Positions 29,169 to 38,689 of a DNA stretch of 64,000 nucleotides are shown piece after piece; position 1 is the first letter of the stretch, and the number at the start of each line of letters is the position of its first letter. A program made the translations under genes and the position numbers. Below the pieces are notes generated by a model that ran no database searches, was not told the origin of the DNA, and was given only the letters and a program-made list of their open reading frames with translations. The stretch is from Palsa-1150 sp036490515 (lineage in GTDB: Bacteria; Myxococcota_A; Polyangia; Polyangiales; Polyangiaceae). The stretch is taken from the NCBI GenBank assembly GCA_036490515.1, contig DASXDU010000001.1:310001-374000 (forward strand), read 5' to 3'.

Positions 29169-32144
29169 ATGCGTAGGCTCGTTCCGTATGTGATGGCGCT
29201 ATTGCCGGCGATTCCGCTCCTCGTCGGCGGCTGCGAGGATGGTCCCAATCAGACGTACAGCCCCACACCGGCGGGCGCGCAGCTGAATGGGTCCAATGGG
29301 ACGGGGGGCCTCGGCGACGGTGGCGCCTTCACCGGCAACGGGACCGAAGGCTATGACGCCAGCTTCGGCGGCACCAACGCCAACGATCTCTGCACCGCGG
29401 TGCAGGAGAAGGCGATCTGGACGAACCTGTTCAACGCTCCCATCGGCCCCCCCGGCATCGGCGGCGGCATCGACGGGGCCGGCGGGTACAACAGCGACTG
29501 CTCGGAGAACTACACCCCGGGCCAGCCGTACACGTACGACCCGACGAAGGAGAGCTGGACGAACTGCACGGTCGAGCAGGCGGAGGCGATCCTCTGCCAG
29601 GGCACGGCCGACAGCATCTTCTACGGCATCACGACCACGCTGGGCTGGGGCGAGCAGCTCGAGTTCAGCGTCGAGTACAACTCGGCCAACCGCATCATCA
29701 CCGACCTCCTGATGACGACGGGGTTCGCGGGCAGCGTGACGGCGACGTCGTCCGACGGGAAGACGGTCTACACGATCGGCCTCCAGAACACGCCGATGAC
29801 CAAGTCGGTCAACGGCGGCGCGCCCACGCAGATCATCCTCGACTGGACCAACCAGGCGTCGATGAACGCGATCGCGAGTGACCTCTACGACGCGCTTCGC
29901 AACACGTTCGAGCCGTACCTCCCGGCCGAGACCGACTGCACGACCACGGGTCACTGCATCATCGGTAACAACGGCAACCAGGGCGGGTACATCTGGATGG
30001 TCCCCCTCGGCTTCATCCCGTTCGTCAACACGACGCTCGGCACGCCGCAGGTCAACAGCACCATCGGCCTGATCGACATCCAGGTCCTCAAGATCCTGCC
30101 GTTCAGCTACGGCACGACCATGATGCAGATCGACGCGGCCGGCGTCGGCCCGACGAGCACCAGCACGTTCTCGGGCTCCACGTACACGGGCGGGACGTGC
30201 ACGTACGAGCTCGGCATGGACTACTCGGACTTCCAGAAGAACTGCGTCCAGGTCTACAAAGACGCCGCGAACAACACCACGGCCCAGAACAAGCTATTCG
30301 GCGGCATGAGCCACGGCGACGAGAACTACACGTTCGACGTCCTCGGGATCGACCCCCAGTTCGTCGCGTCGTCCCTCGCACCGAACAAGGTCATCGGCGA
30401 CACGGACCAGCCTGCGCCGGGAGACAAGGCCTTCCAGCTCGAGGTCGACCAGAACGTGCTCGGCGTGATCGGGAACGACTTCGCGAACAACGACTCGAGC
30501 CAGAAGCAGGACTTCCACGGCATCGGCCTCGTCTCGCTCGAGTGGGCGAACCTCGTCCAGCAGTACATGAAGAACAACTACGGGGTCACCTCGGACCTCG
30601 GTGATCCGGGCTGCATGGCGAACCCCGTCGCGCCCGGGAACGGCAAGGTCTGCTCGGGCGTCGAGGGCATCGTCACGAGCGCCCCGGTCGCGTCGATCAC
30701 CCTGCCGCAGATGGCGGCCAACGCCCTCGGCCCGGCGGCCATCTCGATCGCCTCCAACGCCGTCGGCGCGGGCCTCAAGCCGGGCACCTGGTACCAGCTC
30801 TTCTGCGCCGACGGCGCAGGACTGACGCCGTCGGGCAACCCGAACGGCTACCAGAACTGCTTCGGCGGCACCCTCGGCTTCCCGACGCCGGGCGGCACCG
30901 AGGCGGCCTACTACTTCGACACGATGCAGGATGCCGTCGCGGCGTCCTTCGGCAACAACCCCGTGCCGACGACGCTCGCGAGCCGCCGGTTCTACTTCCA
31001 GCAGTGGGTCTACGCGTTCATCAAGTACCTCCAGGTCGCGAACAACCCCAGCGTGACGCTCGCGATGATCGACGCGGCCCCGATCGACCAGAACGAGCTG
31101 TTCTTCGACTCGGACGGCGGCGGCTTCGAGGCCGCGGAGTACGTCTACCGGAACCTCGTCAACTCGCAGAACCAGCCCCCGCTCGATGTCCGGGTGGACG
31201 TCAACCTCACGACGTCGGTCATGAGCGACTTCGTGTTCTCGCGGTACAACTTCCGCGGAGAGAACCTGCTCTACGAGACGACCCAGACCGTCCCCACCGA
31301 CAAGCCCGGCGCGGAGCCGCTCTACCTCATCAACCTCGCGGGTAGCCCGGTCCTCGTGAACACCTACGGAACGATCGCCTGCGCCGAGGCGACGGCCCCG
31401 ACCAAGGGCTGCACCACCGTCGGCACGCTCGACCCGCTCACGGGCAAGCCGCTGTGGACGGGGTACGACCCTGCCTTCGGCCAGTCGTGGCTGAACCTCG
31501 CGATCCTCGGCAACGCGGCCTCGCCGTCTCCGCTGACCATCGACGACACCGACTACGAGCTCATTCAGAGCGCGATGGCGACGGTGCCGGTCTGGAGCAA
31601 TCCGTACGACCCGACGACGGCGACGGCCAACGACAAGACGGTCAGCGCCCTCCTCCCGTACCTCCCCATCGGGGCGGGCACGGGCATCCCCGTCACGATC
31701 GACGGGTCGCGCGACAAGCTCTACAACACGAACTCGCTCTCGCTGAGCGGCATCACGTTCGCTGCCGACGTCGACTGGGAGTACGTGGCCTTCGCCAACG
31801 GCAGCACGACCCAGAACCTGCCCGTCATCCGCGGCATCGAGAGCTCGGACTACCTCGGGCTCCTGCCGTTCTGCGCCGAGCCGAACGCCACGGGCGGCAC
31901 CGACGTCCTCGCCATCCGCATGTACATGGACGGGCAGGACATCCTCGACTGGATCAGCGCGCACCCCAACGCGACGACCGACTGCCAGATCGAGATCAAG
32001 TACAGCATCTACGGCAACTACGCCGACTACATCTCGTCCCTCGCGAACGGCATCCGCGTCGGCCTGAACGCCGGCTTCGGCGGCTCGGTCGTCACGGACG
32101 GGACGGTCTTCGACGCAAACATCGTCCCCAGCCTGGGACAGTGA
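29169..32144 (+). CDS. large secreted lipoprotein, operon partner of the metalloprotease
   Basis: The 991-residue precursor starts at an ATG with a strong upstream AGGAGA (29160-29165), and carries lipobox VGGC. The mature protein is Asn/Thr/Gly/Tyr-rich with few charged runs, for example TYGTIACAEATAPTKGC, and has several Cys pairs, but no enzyme motif was recognised. Segments such as LEFSVEYNSANRIITDLLM, HGIGLVSLEWANLVQQYM and IEIKYSIYGNYADYI suggest a folded mixed alpha/beta and beta-rich protein. It lies 18 bases before the metalloprotease gene and shares its export route and composition. A role as binding partner, inhibitor, chaperone or substrate of that protease is inference. Confidence 0.8.
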   Translation: MRRLVPYVMALLPAIPLLVGGCEDGPNQTYSPTPAGAQLNGSNGTGGLGDGGAFTGNGTEGYDASFGGTNANDLCTAVQEKAIWTNLFNAPIGPPGIGGGIDGAGGYNSDCSENYTPGQPYTYDPTKESWTNCTVEQAEAILCQGTADSIFYGITTTLGWGEQLEFSVEYNSANRIITDLLMTTGFAGSVTATSSDGKTVYTIGLQNTPMTKSVNGGAPTQIILDWTNQASMNAIASDLYDALRNTFEPYLPAETDCTTTGHCIIGNNGNQGGYIWMVPLGFIPFVNTTLGTPQVNSTIGLIDIQVLKILPFSYGTTMMQIDAAGVGPTSTSTFSGSTYTGGTCTYELGMDYSDFQKNCVQVYKDAANNTTAQNKLFGGMSHGDENYTFDVLGIDPQFVASSLAPNKVIGDTDQPAPGDKAFQLEVDQNVLGVIGNDFANNDSSQKQDFHGIGLVSLEWANLVQQYMKNNYGVTSDLGDPGCMANPVAPGNGKVCSGVEGIVTSAPVASITLPQMAANALGPAAISIASNAVGAGLKPGTWYQLFCADGAGLTPSGNPNGYQNCFGGTLGFPTPGGTEAAYYFDTMQDAVAASFGNNPVPTTLASRRFYFQQWVYAFIKYLQVANNPSVTLAMIDAAPIDQNELFFDSDGGGFEAAEYVYRNLVNSQNQPPLDVRVDVNLTTSVMSDFVFSRYNFRGENLLYETTQTVPTDKPGAEPLYLINLAGSPVLVNTYGTIACAEATAPTKGCTTVGTLDPLTGKPLWTGYDPAFGQSWLNLAILGNAASPSPLTIDDTDYELIQSAMATVPVWSNPYDPTTATANDKTVSALLPYLPIGAGTGIPVTIDGSRDKLYNTNSLSLSGITFAADVDWEYVAFANGSTTQNLPVIRGIESSDYLGLLPFCAEPNATGGTDVLAIRMYMDGQDILDWISAHPNATTDCQIEIKYSIYGNYADYISSLANGIRVGLNAGFGGSVVTDGTVFDANIVPSLGQ

Positions 32145-32162
32145 CGCTTGGTCCACGGAGCA

Positions 32163-35100
32163 ATGAAAACAATGAAAACGTTCAAGCTTCCCACTGTCCT
32201 CGCCGGCGCACTGCTCGTCGTCGGCGTCGGAGCCCTGAGCTCCGCATGCGTTGCGGATCGCCCGTCACGTAACGGCGTCTTCAACGAGAACCAGTACCTC
32301 CGCAAGGACTTCCTCATCGAGAACACGGACACGAACGGGAACAACCCCGGGACGGATCCGGGCTGGCTCGTGCGCGGGACGGTCACCGAGACCTCCACGC
32401 CGAACCTGCTGGGCAGCGCCATCGACGTCTGGGCGGGCGAGGAGGCGCAGGTCAACCTCGTGCGCTTCCGCGTCACGTCCGACAAGCTCCAGATTCTCGA
32501 CCAGGTCCAGTTCTCGAACCCCACGGCGCCGGACCCGACCACGGGCGACTCCGCGGGCGGCCCCGCGGACACGACGGGCGTGACGGACACGATTCTCAAC
32601 GCGTGGCCGGCCACCAACGTCGACCTCAAGTACCGCGTCAACCTCGACGGCGAGAAGACGAACTTCTACGAGGAGAACCAGGAGCTCGACTGGCAGGTCC
32701 GCCAGTGGGTCAAGGTGAACTTCGACAAGAACGACATGAGCGACCTCGCCCCCCTGGGCGTCAACGTGAACGAGCTGCTCGGCCAGTGCGCCGACACGGT
32801 CGACGCGTCGGCGACGCTGGTCGACGGCAGCTTCAACGTCGAGGGCGCGGGCGACAGCGACCCCTCCAACGACTACTTCGAGTTCACGGTGCAGGTCTCG
32901 CTGCCCATGTCGTTCACCGGAACCAACGGCCCGACGTGCCTCGCTGCCTACGGCCCGATGCTGGCCAACGCCATCCGCGTCGGCCACACGAACGTCACCG
33001 TGAACCTGAAGTACTCCTTCAAGCGCGCGACGCCGGCGGCGCAGCTCACGTACCAGCCGTGGGAGATCGACGAGAAGGACCCGATCCACCACAAGTACGG
33101 GCCCTTCCTCTGGACGGTGTGGAACCGCGACAACGAGACGCAGCTCGTCGCAGCGCAGCAGCTCGTCGGCCGGTTCGACCCCGCGAAGCCCATCGTCTGG
33201 TACTTCGACCAGAACTTCCCCGAGTACTACAAGCCGATCTTCCTCGGGACGAACGGCCACCCGGGCATCGCCAACGCGACCAACAAGGTCCTGACGGCCT
33301 CGGGCGCAGCGGCGAGGGTCTCGGTACTCAACTACAACGACGCGACTACCTACGGGGACGCGGCGGGTCCCGTGCGCCAGTTCGGCGATATACGGTACAA
33401 CTTCCTCCGCTGGGTCTCCGACCAGGACGCGCAGGCCTCGTTCGCCGGCGTCACGATGCCGGGCTTCGACCCGCGCACGGGTGAGATCATCAACGAGGGC
33501 ATCGAGTTCAACGACTTCGCGGTGAAGGACTACTACGTCCAGCGGATCGACGCGTTCCTCACGTCGGTCGGCGCGAGCGGCGGCCTCGGAAACGGCAACT
33601 GGCCGAGCGGCGCGTGCTCCAACGGGCAGACGAACCAGATCGTCAACCAGACGGTCACCGACGTCCACAACGCGAGCGACACGCTCTACAACAAGATGCA
33701 GCTCTACCTCGGCCTGCATAGCCAGACGAACCCCGACGACGACCACCTCGGCCCGTCGGACTTCGTCGCGACGCAGGACGCGGACTTCTACCGCGCGTAC
33801 TACACGCTCGTGCCGTACGAGTTCTTCGCCGACCCCGACGCGAACCAGTTCGTGACGCGCGAGGGCGGTCAGGGCGTGTACGGCCCGGCGAGCGTGTGGA
33901 AGTGGCTCCAGAACGAGGTCGTCTTCCAGAACCTCACCGCCGAGATCAGCAACGGCCTGACGCCGGACCCGGCGGGCGGCTTCAGCTACGACACCACTGC
34001 CGACTACGGCAACTCGGGCGTCCAGAGCTCGGTCGCCATCGCCAACGCCGTTCGCAACGCGACGGTGGGCCACCAGCAGTGGATGAACGCGCAGACCATC
34101 ATCGACCACGACCTCCACAAGGACGTCCCGGGTGCCTTCGCGCTCGAGACCGTCATGGAGCAGGACGCGCAGCAGTGCGTGAACGGCCAGTGGCAGACGC
34201 AGGACCAGTGGGTCCAGCACATCATCGACACCTACTGGCAGCAGGTGCTCTGGCACGAGTTCGGCCACAGCATGGGCATGGAGCACAACTTCGCCGGCAA
34301 CCTCGACATGCCGAACTTCGTCACGCAGCGTGACTCGAGCGGCAAGGCGCTGACCGACAGCAACGGCAACACGCTCTACAACATGTACTCGAACTCGGTC
34401 ATGGAGTACTCGGCCGAGCCGGCGCGCCTGGCCTGGGTCGAGGACTGGGGCACCTACGACAAGGGCGCCATCGCGTGGATCTACGCGAACAACGGCAGGC
34501 AGCCGGACGACACCGCGAAGGACGCGGCGGCCACGGCTTCGAAGGCGCTCTCGGGCGAGGTCGCCGGCACGGCGGCTGGCCAGGAGTACCCGTACAAGGA
34601 CCCGATGGGCTTCTGCGCGGCCAACGACCCGGACTGCACCGCCGGCGCCGAGCGCCAGTTCCTCTTCTGCGACGAGACGTACCTCACGTACTCGCCGATG
34701 TGCCGCCAGGGCGACCTCGGCGTCACGCCGAGCCAGATCATGGCCAACTCGATCAACGACTACGAGTGGCAGTACCAGTGGCGCAACTTCCGTAACTACC
34801 GCAAGGTCTGGGACGAGTCGGGCTACGCCAACGCGGTCGCGGGATACATCGTCGACCAGAACCGCTTCCTCTCGCAGTGGATCTTCGACTGGAACCCCGG
34901 CGAGATCGCGACGCTCCTCTACCGCGTCGGCCTCACGCCCCCCGCGGGCGCCCCGTCGGCGGTCGACTACTACGCCCAGCTCACGCACAAGTTCCTGGTC
35001 GAGATGTCGAAGACCAACCAGATGGTGGCGGCCTTCGCCGAGGCCATCATCCAGCAGGCCGCGGGCGAGCGCCCGTACGCCACGGTGTACGACAAGTTCT

Positions 35101-35810
35101 ACGGGGACGTGACCCAGCAGGGCATCATCCTCGACAAGTACTTCGCGATGCAGAACTTCGTCGGGCTCTGGAACAGCGACAACTACGACCAGAACCAGGC
35201 GGGTGCCTACATCTCCTCGTGGGGTGACTTCGACTTCGACGACTCCTACCAGGCCGTCTCCGAGACGGCGGTCGCGTCGATGATCGGCTCGCAGTACGCG
35301 GTGTACCCGTACTTCATCCCGACGGCGGTCGCGCTCTTCGGGCAGGACACGCACAACCCCGCCTTCCTCGGCGGTGGCGGGCGTACCGAGGCGAAGGACT
35401 GGATCGGCGGCTGGACCTTCTGGCGCGAGCAGGACCTCGTCGACTTCTTCAGGAACATCGCGGTCCAGAACGACCTGTGCGCGGACTTCACGTCCTGCAC
35501 GTACGACGTGACCGACCTGACCACCGTGCCGAAGGACCCGAACGACGCGCACTTCACCGGTCCGGACGGGCTCGTCTACATCTACATGTGGATCCCGTCG
35601 CGCAACGAGTACGTGCTGGCCCGTCAGGACCGCAACATCTCGACCTACAAGCAGATCCAGATCTACAACACCGACATCATCTTCAACAAAGACGACGGCA
35701 CCGAGGGCGCCTACGGGTTGGAGTACGCGATCAAGTACACGATCGACGCGTACAACTACTTCGAGAGCGGCGACTCGCAGTACGCGCCGGCGGCGACCGC
35801 TTCGCAGTAA
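32163..35810 (+). CDS. zinc-dependent metalloprotease, lipoprotein
   Basis: The 1215-residue precursor has a lipoprotein signal (lipobox SSAC) and an extracytoplasmic catalytic domain. The metzincin zinc site HEFGHSMGMEH lies at residues 698-708 (H698, H702, H708 as ligands; E699 as base). A Met-turn SVMEYS follows with M747. The layout resembles the large zinc-dependent metalloproteases (DUF5117-like, M10-related) of Myxococcota. The N-terminal ~550 residues are probably propeptide or accessory. It would cleave extracellular or envelope proteins. The ATG at 32163 has GGAG five bases upstream. An earlier TTG at 32148 is less likely. An intrinsic terminator follows the stop. Confidence 0.9.
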   Translation: MKTMKTFKLPTVLAGALLVVGVGALSSACVADRPSRNGVFNENQYLRKDFLIENTDTNGNNPGTDPGWLVRGTVTETSTPNLLGSAIDVWAGEEAQVNLVRFRVTSDKLQILDQVQFSNPTAPDPTTGDSAGGPADTTGVTDTILNAWPATNVDLKYRVNLDGEKTNFYEENQELDWQVRQWVKVNFDKNDMSDLAPLGVNVNELLGQCADTVDASATLVDGSFNVEGAGDSDPSNDYFEFTVQVSLPMSFTGTNGPTCLAAYGPMLANAIRVGHTNVTVNLKYSFKRATPAAQLTYQPWEIDEKDPIHHKYGPFLWTVWNRDNETQLVAAQQLVGRFDPAKPIVWYFDQNFPEYYKPIFLGTNGHPGIANATNKVLTASGAAARVSVLNYNDATTYGDAAGPVRQFGDIRYNFLRWVSDQDAQASFAGVTMPGFDPRTGEIINEGIEFNDFAVKDYYVQRIDAFLTSVGASGGLGNGNWPSGACSNGQTNQIVNQTVTDVHNASDTLYNKMQLYLGLHSQTNPDDDHLGPSDFVATQDADFYRAYYTLVPYEFFADPDANQFVTREGGQGVYGPASVWKWLQNEVVFQNLTAEISNGLTPDPAGGFSYDTTADYGNSGVQSSVAIANAVRNATVGHQQWMNAQTIIDHDLHKDVPGAFALETVMEQDAQQCVNGQWQTQDQWVQHIIDTYWQQVLWHEFGHSMGMEHNFAGNLDMPNFVTQRDSSGKALTDSNGNTLYNMYSNSVMEYSAEPARLAWVEDWGTYDKGAIAWIYANNGRQPDDTAKDAAATASKALSGEVAGTAAGQEYPYKDPMGFCAANDPDCTAGAERQFLFCDETYLTYSPMCRQGDLGVTPSQIMANSINDYEWQYQWRNFRNYRKVWDESGYANAVAGYIVDQNRFLSQWIFDWNPGEIATLLYRVGLTPPAGAPSAVDYYAQLTHKFLVEMSKTNQMVAAFAEAIIQQAAGERPYATVYDKFYGDVTQQGIILDKYFAMQNFVGLWNSDNYDQNQAGAYISSWGDFDFDDSYQAVSETAVASMIGSQYAVYPYFIPTAVALFGQDTHNPAFLGGGGRTEAKDWIGGWTFWREQDLVDFFRNIAVQNDLCADFTSCTYDVTDLTTVPKDPNDAHFTGPDGLVYIYMWIPSRNEYVLARQDRNISTYKQIQIYNTDIIFNKDDGTEGAYGLEYAIKYTIDAYNYFESGDSQYAPAATASQ

Positions 35811-35829
35811 GCGACCGCTGACACGACTC

Positions 35830-35870
35830 GAGCCCCCGGGCGCCTCGCGCGCTCGGGGGTTCGTCGTTTT
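35830..35870 (+). terminator. intrinsic terminator of the metalloprotease operon
   Basis: A 9-bp stem (GAGCCCCCG with CGGGGGTTC, one G-T pair) and a 15-base loop are followed by GTCGTTTT. It starts 20 bases after the stop codon. Confidence 0.8.
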
Positions 35871-35932
35871 GTGGCGGGGCGTCCCGTGGGCGGTCGGGGT
35901 TACGCTACGACGGGAACACGCGATAACGACCC

Positions 35933-37354
35933 ATGGCGAGACTCCCTCTGCACGAGTTCATGGCAGCCGTGCACGGGCGCATTGCCCTGCTGCGAGGCGA
36001 GCTCCAGGCAAGCGCTTTCACGGTTCTGGAGAGCATGCCGGAGCCCAGCGCGGAGCTCGCCGGAGAGGTGTACGTGCGTTCGGTGGGCACGACCGTGAAG
36101 CTCGTGCGCGGCAGGGCCGACCACATGTACGAGCCCGAGGGGCTCCACATCCGCGATCGGGGGCTGGCCGCGGGTTCGTCGGCGCGTGACGCGCTCTTCG
36201 ACGCGATCGCGCTCCAGCTCCCCGCCGGCTCCAGGGTGTTGAACGTCGGGGCGGGGGGAGACGCCGCGCTGGTGCAGCGGTTTGCGCGCGCAGGGCACGA
36301 GGTCGTGTCGACGGACTTCGCCGAGAACACGGTCCGGGCTCTCGCCGCGCGGGTCGCTTCGCCGACGTTCGCGTGCGACCTGGTCAACCTGGGCCGCGTC
36401 CTCCCGGAGCCCGTCGACGTGATCGTGGGCAACTCGGTCCTCGGCTACCTCGAGCCCTCGAAGGTGGACCGGATCGTGCGCGCCCTCCACGAGTCGATGA
36501 CGCTCGGGGCCGTGTTCACGTTCGACCTGGCGCCCCACCCGGCATACTTCGACTTGCTCGAGGAAAAGAAGCGCGACACCTGCGTCAACGCAGGCGGCGC
36601 CGACCCCGCCAAGCTGCTCGAGCTCGTGCGGAAGTACGGGGCGAAGCACGGCCTCGGGGCGATGGCGTACCACGTGGCCTGCCGGAACCTGGCCGCGAAG
36701 CTCGCCGTGGTGAGCCTTCTCCGCACCCGGTTCGCCAGCCTGGGTGCCCGGTGCGCTCCGGGGGCGGTGATGGTGAAGAGGCTCGCGTCGCTGACGCTGC
36801 GCGTGTCGAAGAGCTTCGACCCGATCCTGGAGCTCGTGCACCCCGAGACGGCGTACGACGACGCGGACGCCTACCTTACGGGGTTCATCCAGCGTGCCCC
36901 GCCCCCGCGCTTCGACCTGCGCTACGTCGACCGCGTCACGGGCGAAGCGCTCGCGCGGGCCCTCGGGATTCACCGCGGCGCACGCGAGGACCCGTGGCTG
37001 GTGGCCGAGCACGTCGCGCGGTTCCAGGACGCGGCGGGCCTGCCTGCCGAGGTGCGGGACGAGGTGCTCGCGGACACGATGCCCTCCAGGTACGCGACGA
37101 GGATCGAGCCCTACCTCGCCGGGAGGCCGATGCCCGAGAGAGAGCCACTCCCGAAGGCGGTCGCGTTCGACCAGACGTGCCACTGCTGGGTTCTCGACGG
37201 GGCCCTACCCATCGACGTTCACGAGGCGGACCGCCGGATCGACGCGATGTACGCCAGCGCTGCCGCCGAGCCGGTCCGCAAGGCGCCGGCCAGCGAAGAG
37301 GACCGGCGAAGGGAGCGCAACCAGCGAAAGCGGGACCGGAAGGGCGGGCGGTGA
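35933..37354 (+). CDS. SAM-dependent methyltransferase-like protein
   Basis: The 473-residue protein has no signal peptide. Motif I of class I methyltransferases is seen in RVLNVGAGGDAALVQRFARAG with the acidic STDFAE at the end of strand 2, followed by VDVIVGNSVLGYLE and a GAVFTFDLAPHP strand. A second ~200-residue C-terminal part (from about residue 250) has no recognised fold and ends in a strongly basic tail (RRRERNQRKRDRKGGR). The substrate is unknown. The gene sits alone between a terminator and a convergent lipoprotein gene, 23 bases away. Confidence 0.75.
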   Translation: MARLPLHEFMAAVHGRIALLRGELQASAFTVLESMPEPSAELAGEVYVRSVGTTVKLVRGRADHMYEPEGLHIRDRGLAAGSSARDALFDAIALQLPAGSRVLNVGAGGDAALVQRFARAGHEVVSTDFAENTVRALAARVASPTFACDLVNLGRVLPEPVDVIVGNSVLGYLEPSKVDRIVRALHESMTLGAVFTFDLAPHPAYFDLLEEKKRDTCVNAGGADPAKLLELVRKYGAKHGLGAMAYHVACRNLAAKLAVVSLLRTRFASLGARCAPGAVMVKRLASLTLRVSKSFDPILELVHPETAYDDADAYLTGFIQRAPPPRFDLRYVDRVTGEALARALGIHRGAREDPWLVAEHVARFQDAAGLPAEVRDEVLADTMPSRYATRIEPYLAGRPMPEREPLPKAVAFDQTCHCWVLDGALPIDVHEADRRIDAMYASAAAEPVRKAPASEEDRRRERNQRKRDRKGGR

Positions 37355-37377
37355 CGGGTGGCCGTGATCGGGTCCGC

Positions 37378-38475
37378 TCACCAGGCGGACATGGCGGCCG
37401 ACTGGTAGGGCCCCTCGAGCAGGTTGGGGCCGACCGCGGCGAGCATCGTCCAGCTCGCCCCGTCCCAGGTCCAGGTGGCGCTCGAGTCCCCGCTCTGCGC
37501 AGCGGCGTAAAACACGACGGCGCCGTCCAGCGTCGCCACGAGGTTGGGCATCGGAAAGAGGCCGTGGGGGGTGATCGGTCCCGCGACCGCCAGCTGCGTC
37601 CACGCCGTGCCGTCCCACGTCCAGGTGTCGCCGAGGGTGGTTCCGGACGCGTCGAGACCGCCGTAGAGCACGAGCTTCCCGTCGAGCATCGCCATGGAGG
37701 CGCCCGCGCGGGCGCTGGGCCCCTGGACGTCGAGCTGCTTCCAGCGCGAGCCGTCCCACGTCCAGGTGTCGCCGAACATCGTGCCGCCCCGGACCGCGAT
37801 GCTTTCGTTCTTCCCGCCGAAGAGGATTGCCTCGTCGCCGAGCGTCGCCATCGCGGGCTTGCCGCGCGCGCTCGGCCCGGGCACGTCGAGCTTCGTCCAG
37901 GTCGCGCCGTTCCAGGTCCACGTCTCGTCGTTGGCGCCCTTGGAGGTGATGCCGCCGAACAGGACGACGGTGTCGCCGAGCGTCGCCATCGCGGCCGATT
38001 CGCGGTTGATCGGGCCGGAGCCGACGGACCGCTGCGTCCACGAGTGGTCGTCATAGGTCCACGTCTCGCCGAGGAGACCGCTCGCGGGGGCCAGGGCGCT
38101 CCCCCCGAAGAGGACGGCCACTCCGTTCAGCCGCGCCATGCTGGCGTTGTCGCGCGCGGGCTGCGGGCTGGCGACGTCCTTCTGGGTCCAGCTCGTGCCG
38201 TCCCACCCCCAGGTGGAGCTCAGGAAGTTCGGGGCAGAGACGCCCTCCCAGCCGAGCACCACGACGCCGCTGGGGCCCGTGGCGACGCAGCCGCCGTCGA
38301 CGCAGCTCTGCCCAGCGGGGCACGCGCAGGGGCCGTCGAGTGCCGCGTCGGCATCTACGCCGGCATCGGGACTCGACCCCGGTCCGGCCCCGAACGTCTC
38401 CAGGCCGGTTCGCGCCCCGCAACCGGCCGCCAGGGCGACGAGTGCGGCCCCGACCATCGACGTCGAGCGCTGCAT
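37378..38475 (-). CDS. kelch-type beta-propeller lipoprotein
   Basis: The 365-residue precursor has lipobox AAGC followed by GARTGL, the motif also seen after the lipobox of the protein at 17616-19622. A short Cys-rich link (CACPAGQSCVDGGC) leads to about six kelch-like blades, each with a pattern such as TWTWDGTAWTQL, PSARAGASMAML and KLVLYGGLD. A beta-propeller of this kind normally binds glycans or proteins outside the cell. Galactose-oxidase-type active residues are not evident. It faces a long degenerate repeat array that has no gene. Confidence 0.85.
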   Translation of the reverse strand: MQRSTSMVGAALVALAAGCGARTGLETFGAGPGSSPDAGVDADAALDGPCACPAGQSCVDGGCVATGPSGVVVLGWEGVSAPNFLSSTWGWDGTSWTQKDVASPQPARDNASMARLNGVAVLFGGSALAPASGLLGETWTYDDHSWTQRSVGSGPINRESAAMATLGDTVVLFGGITSKGANDETWTWNGATWTKLDVPGPSARGKPAMATLGDEAILFGGKNESIAVRGGTMFGDTWTWDGSRWKQLDVQGPSARAGASMAMLDGKLVLYGGLDASGTTLGDTWTWDGTAWTQLAVAGPITPHGLFPMPNLVATLDGAVVFYAAAQSGDSSATWTWDGASWTMLAAVGPNLLEGPYQSAAMSAW

Positions 38476-38689
38476 GGCTCGATTGTAGCGCCTCCCGCGG
38501 CGTCAAGGGCAGATCGGGCCGCGAACTGATCTGGCGCAATCGCCCGTGCTTCAGGCGATCGCCGGCGCCGCGATGGGCCACGCGGCACCCGCTACCGACG
38601 GTCGGACCGGGGGACGGCGTCTTTCGGGCAAGCCCAGGATGGCGATCGAGTCCGCACCGTTTTCGACGGTGTGGTCATCGGAATGCGTC

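Noticed and set aside
32265..35552. Open frame of about 1095 codons on the minus strand under the metalloprotease
   Set aside because: It is an antisense shadow (Val/Asp/Arg/Leu-rich, no motif) of a gene with a perfect zinc-binding site and start and terminator signals.
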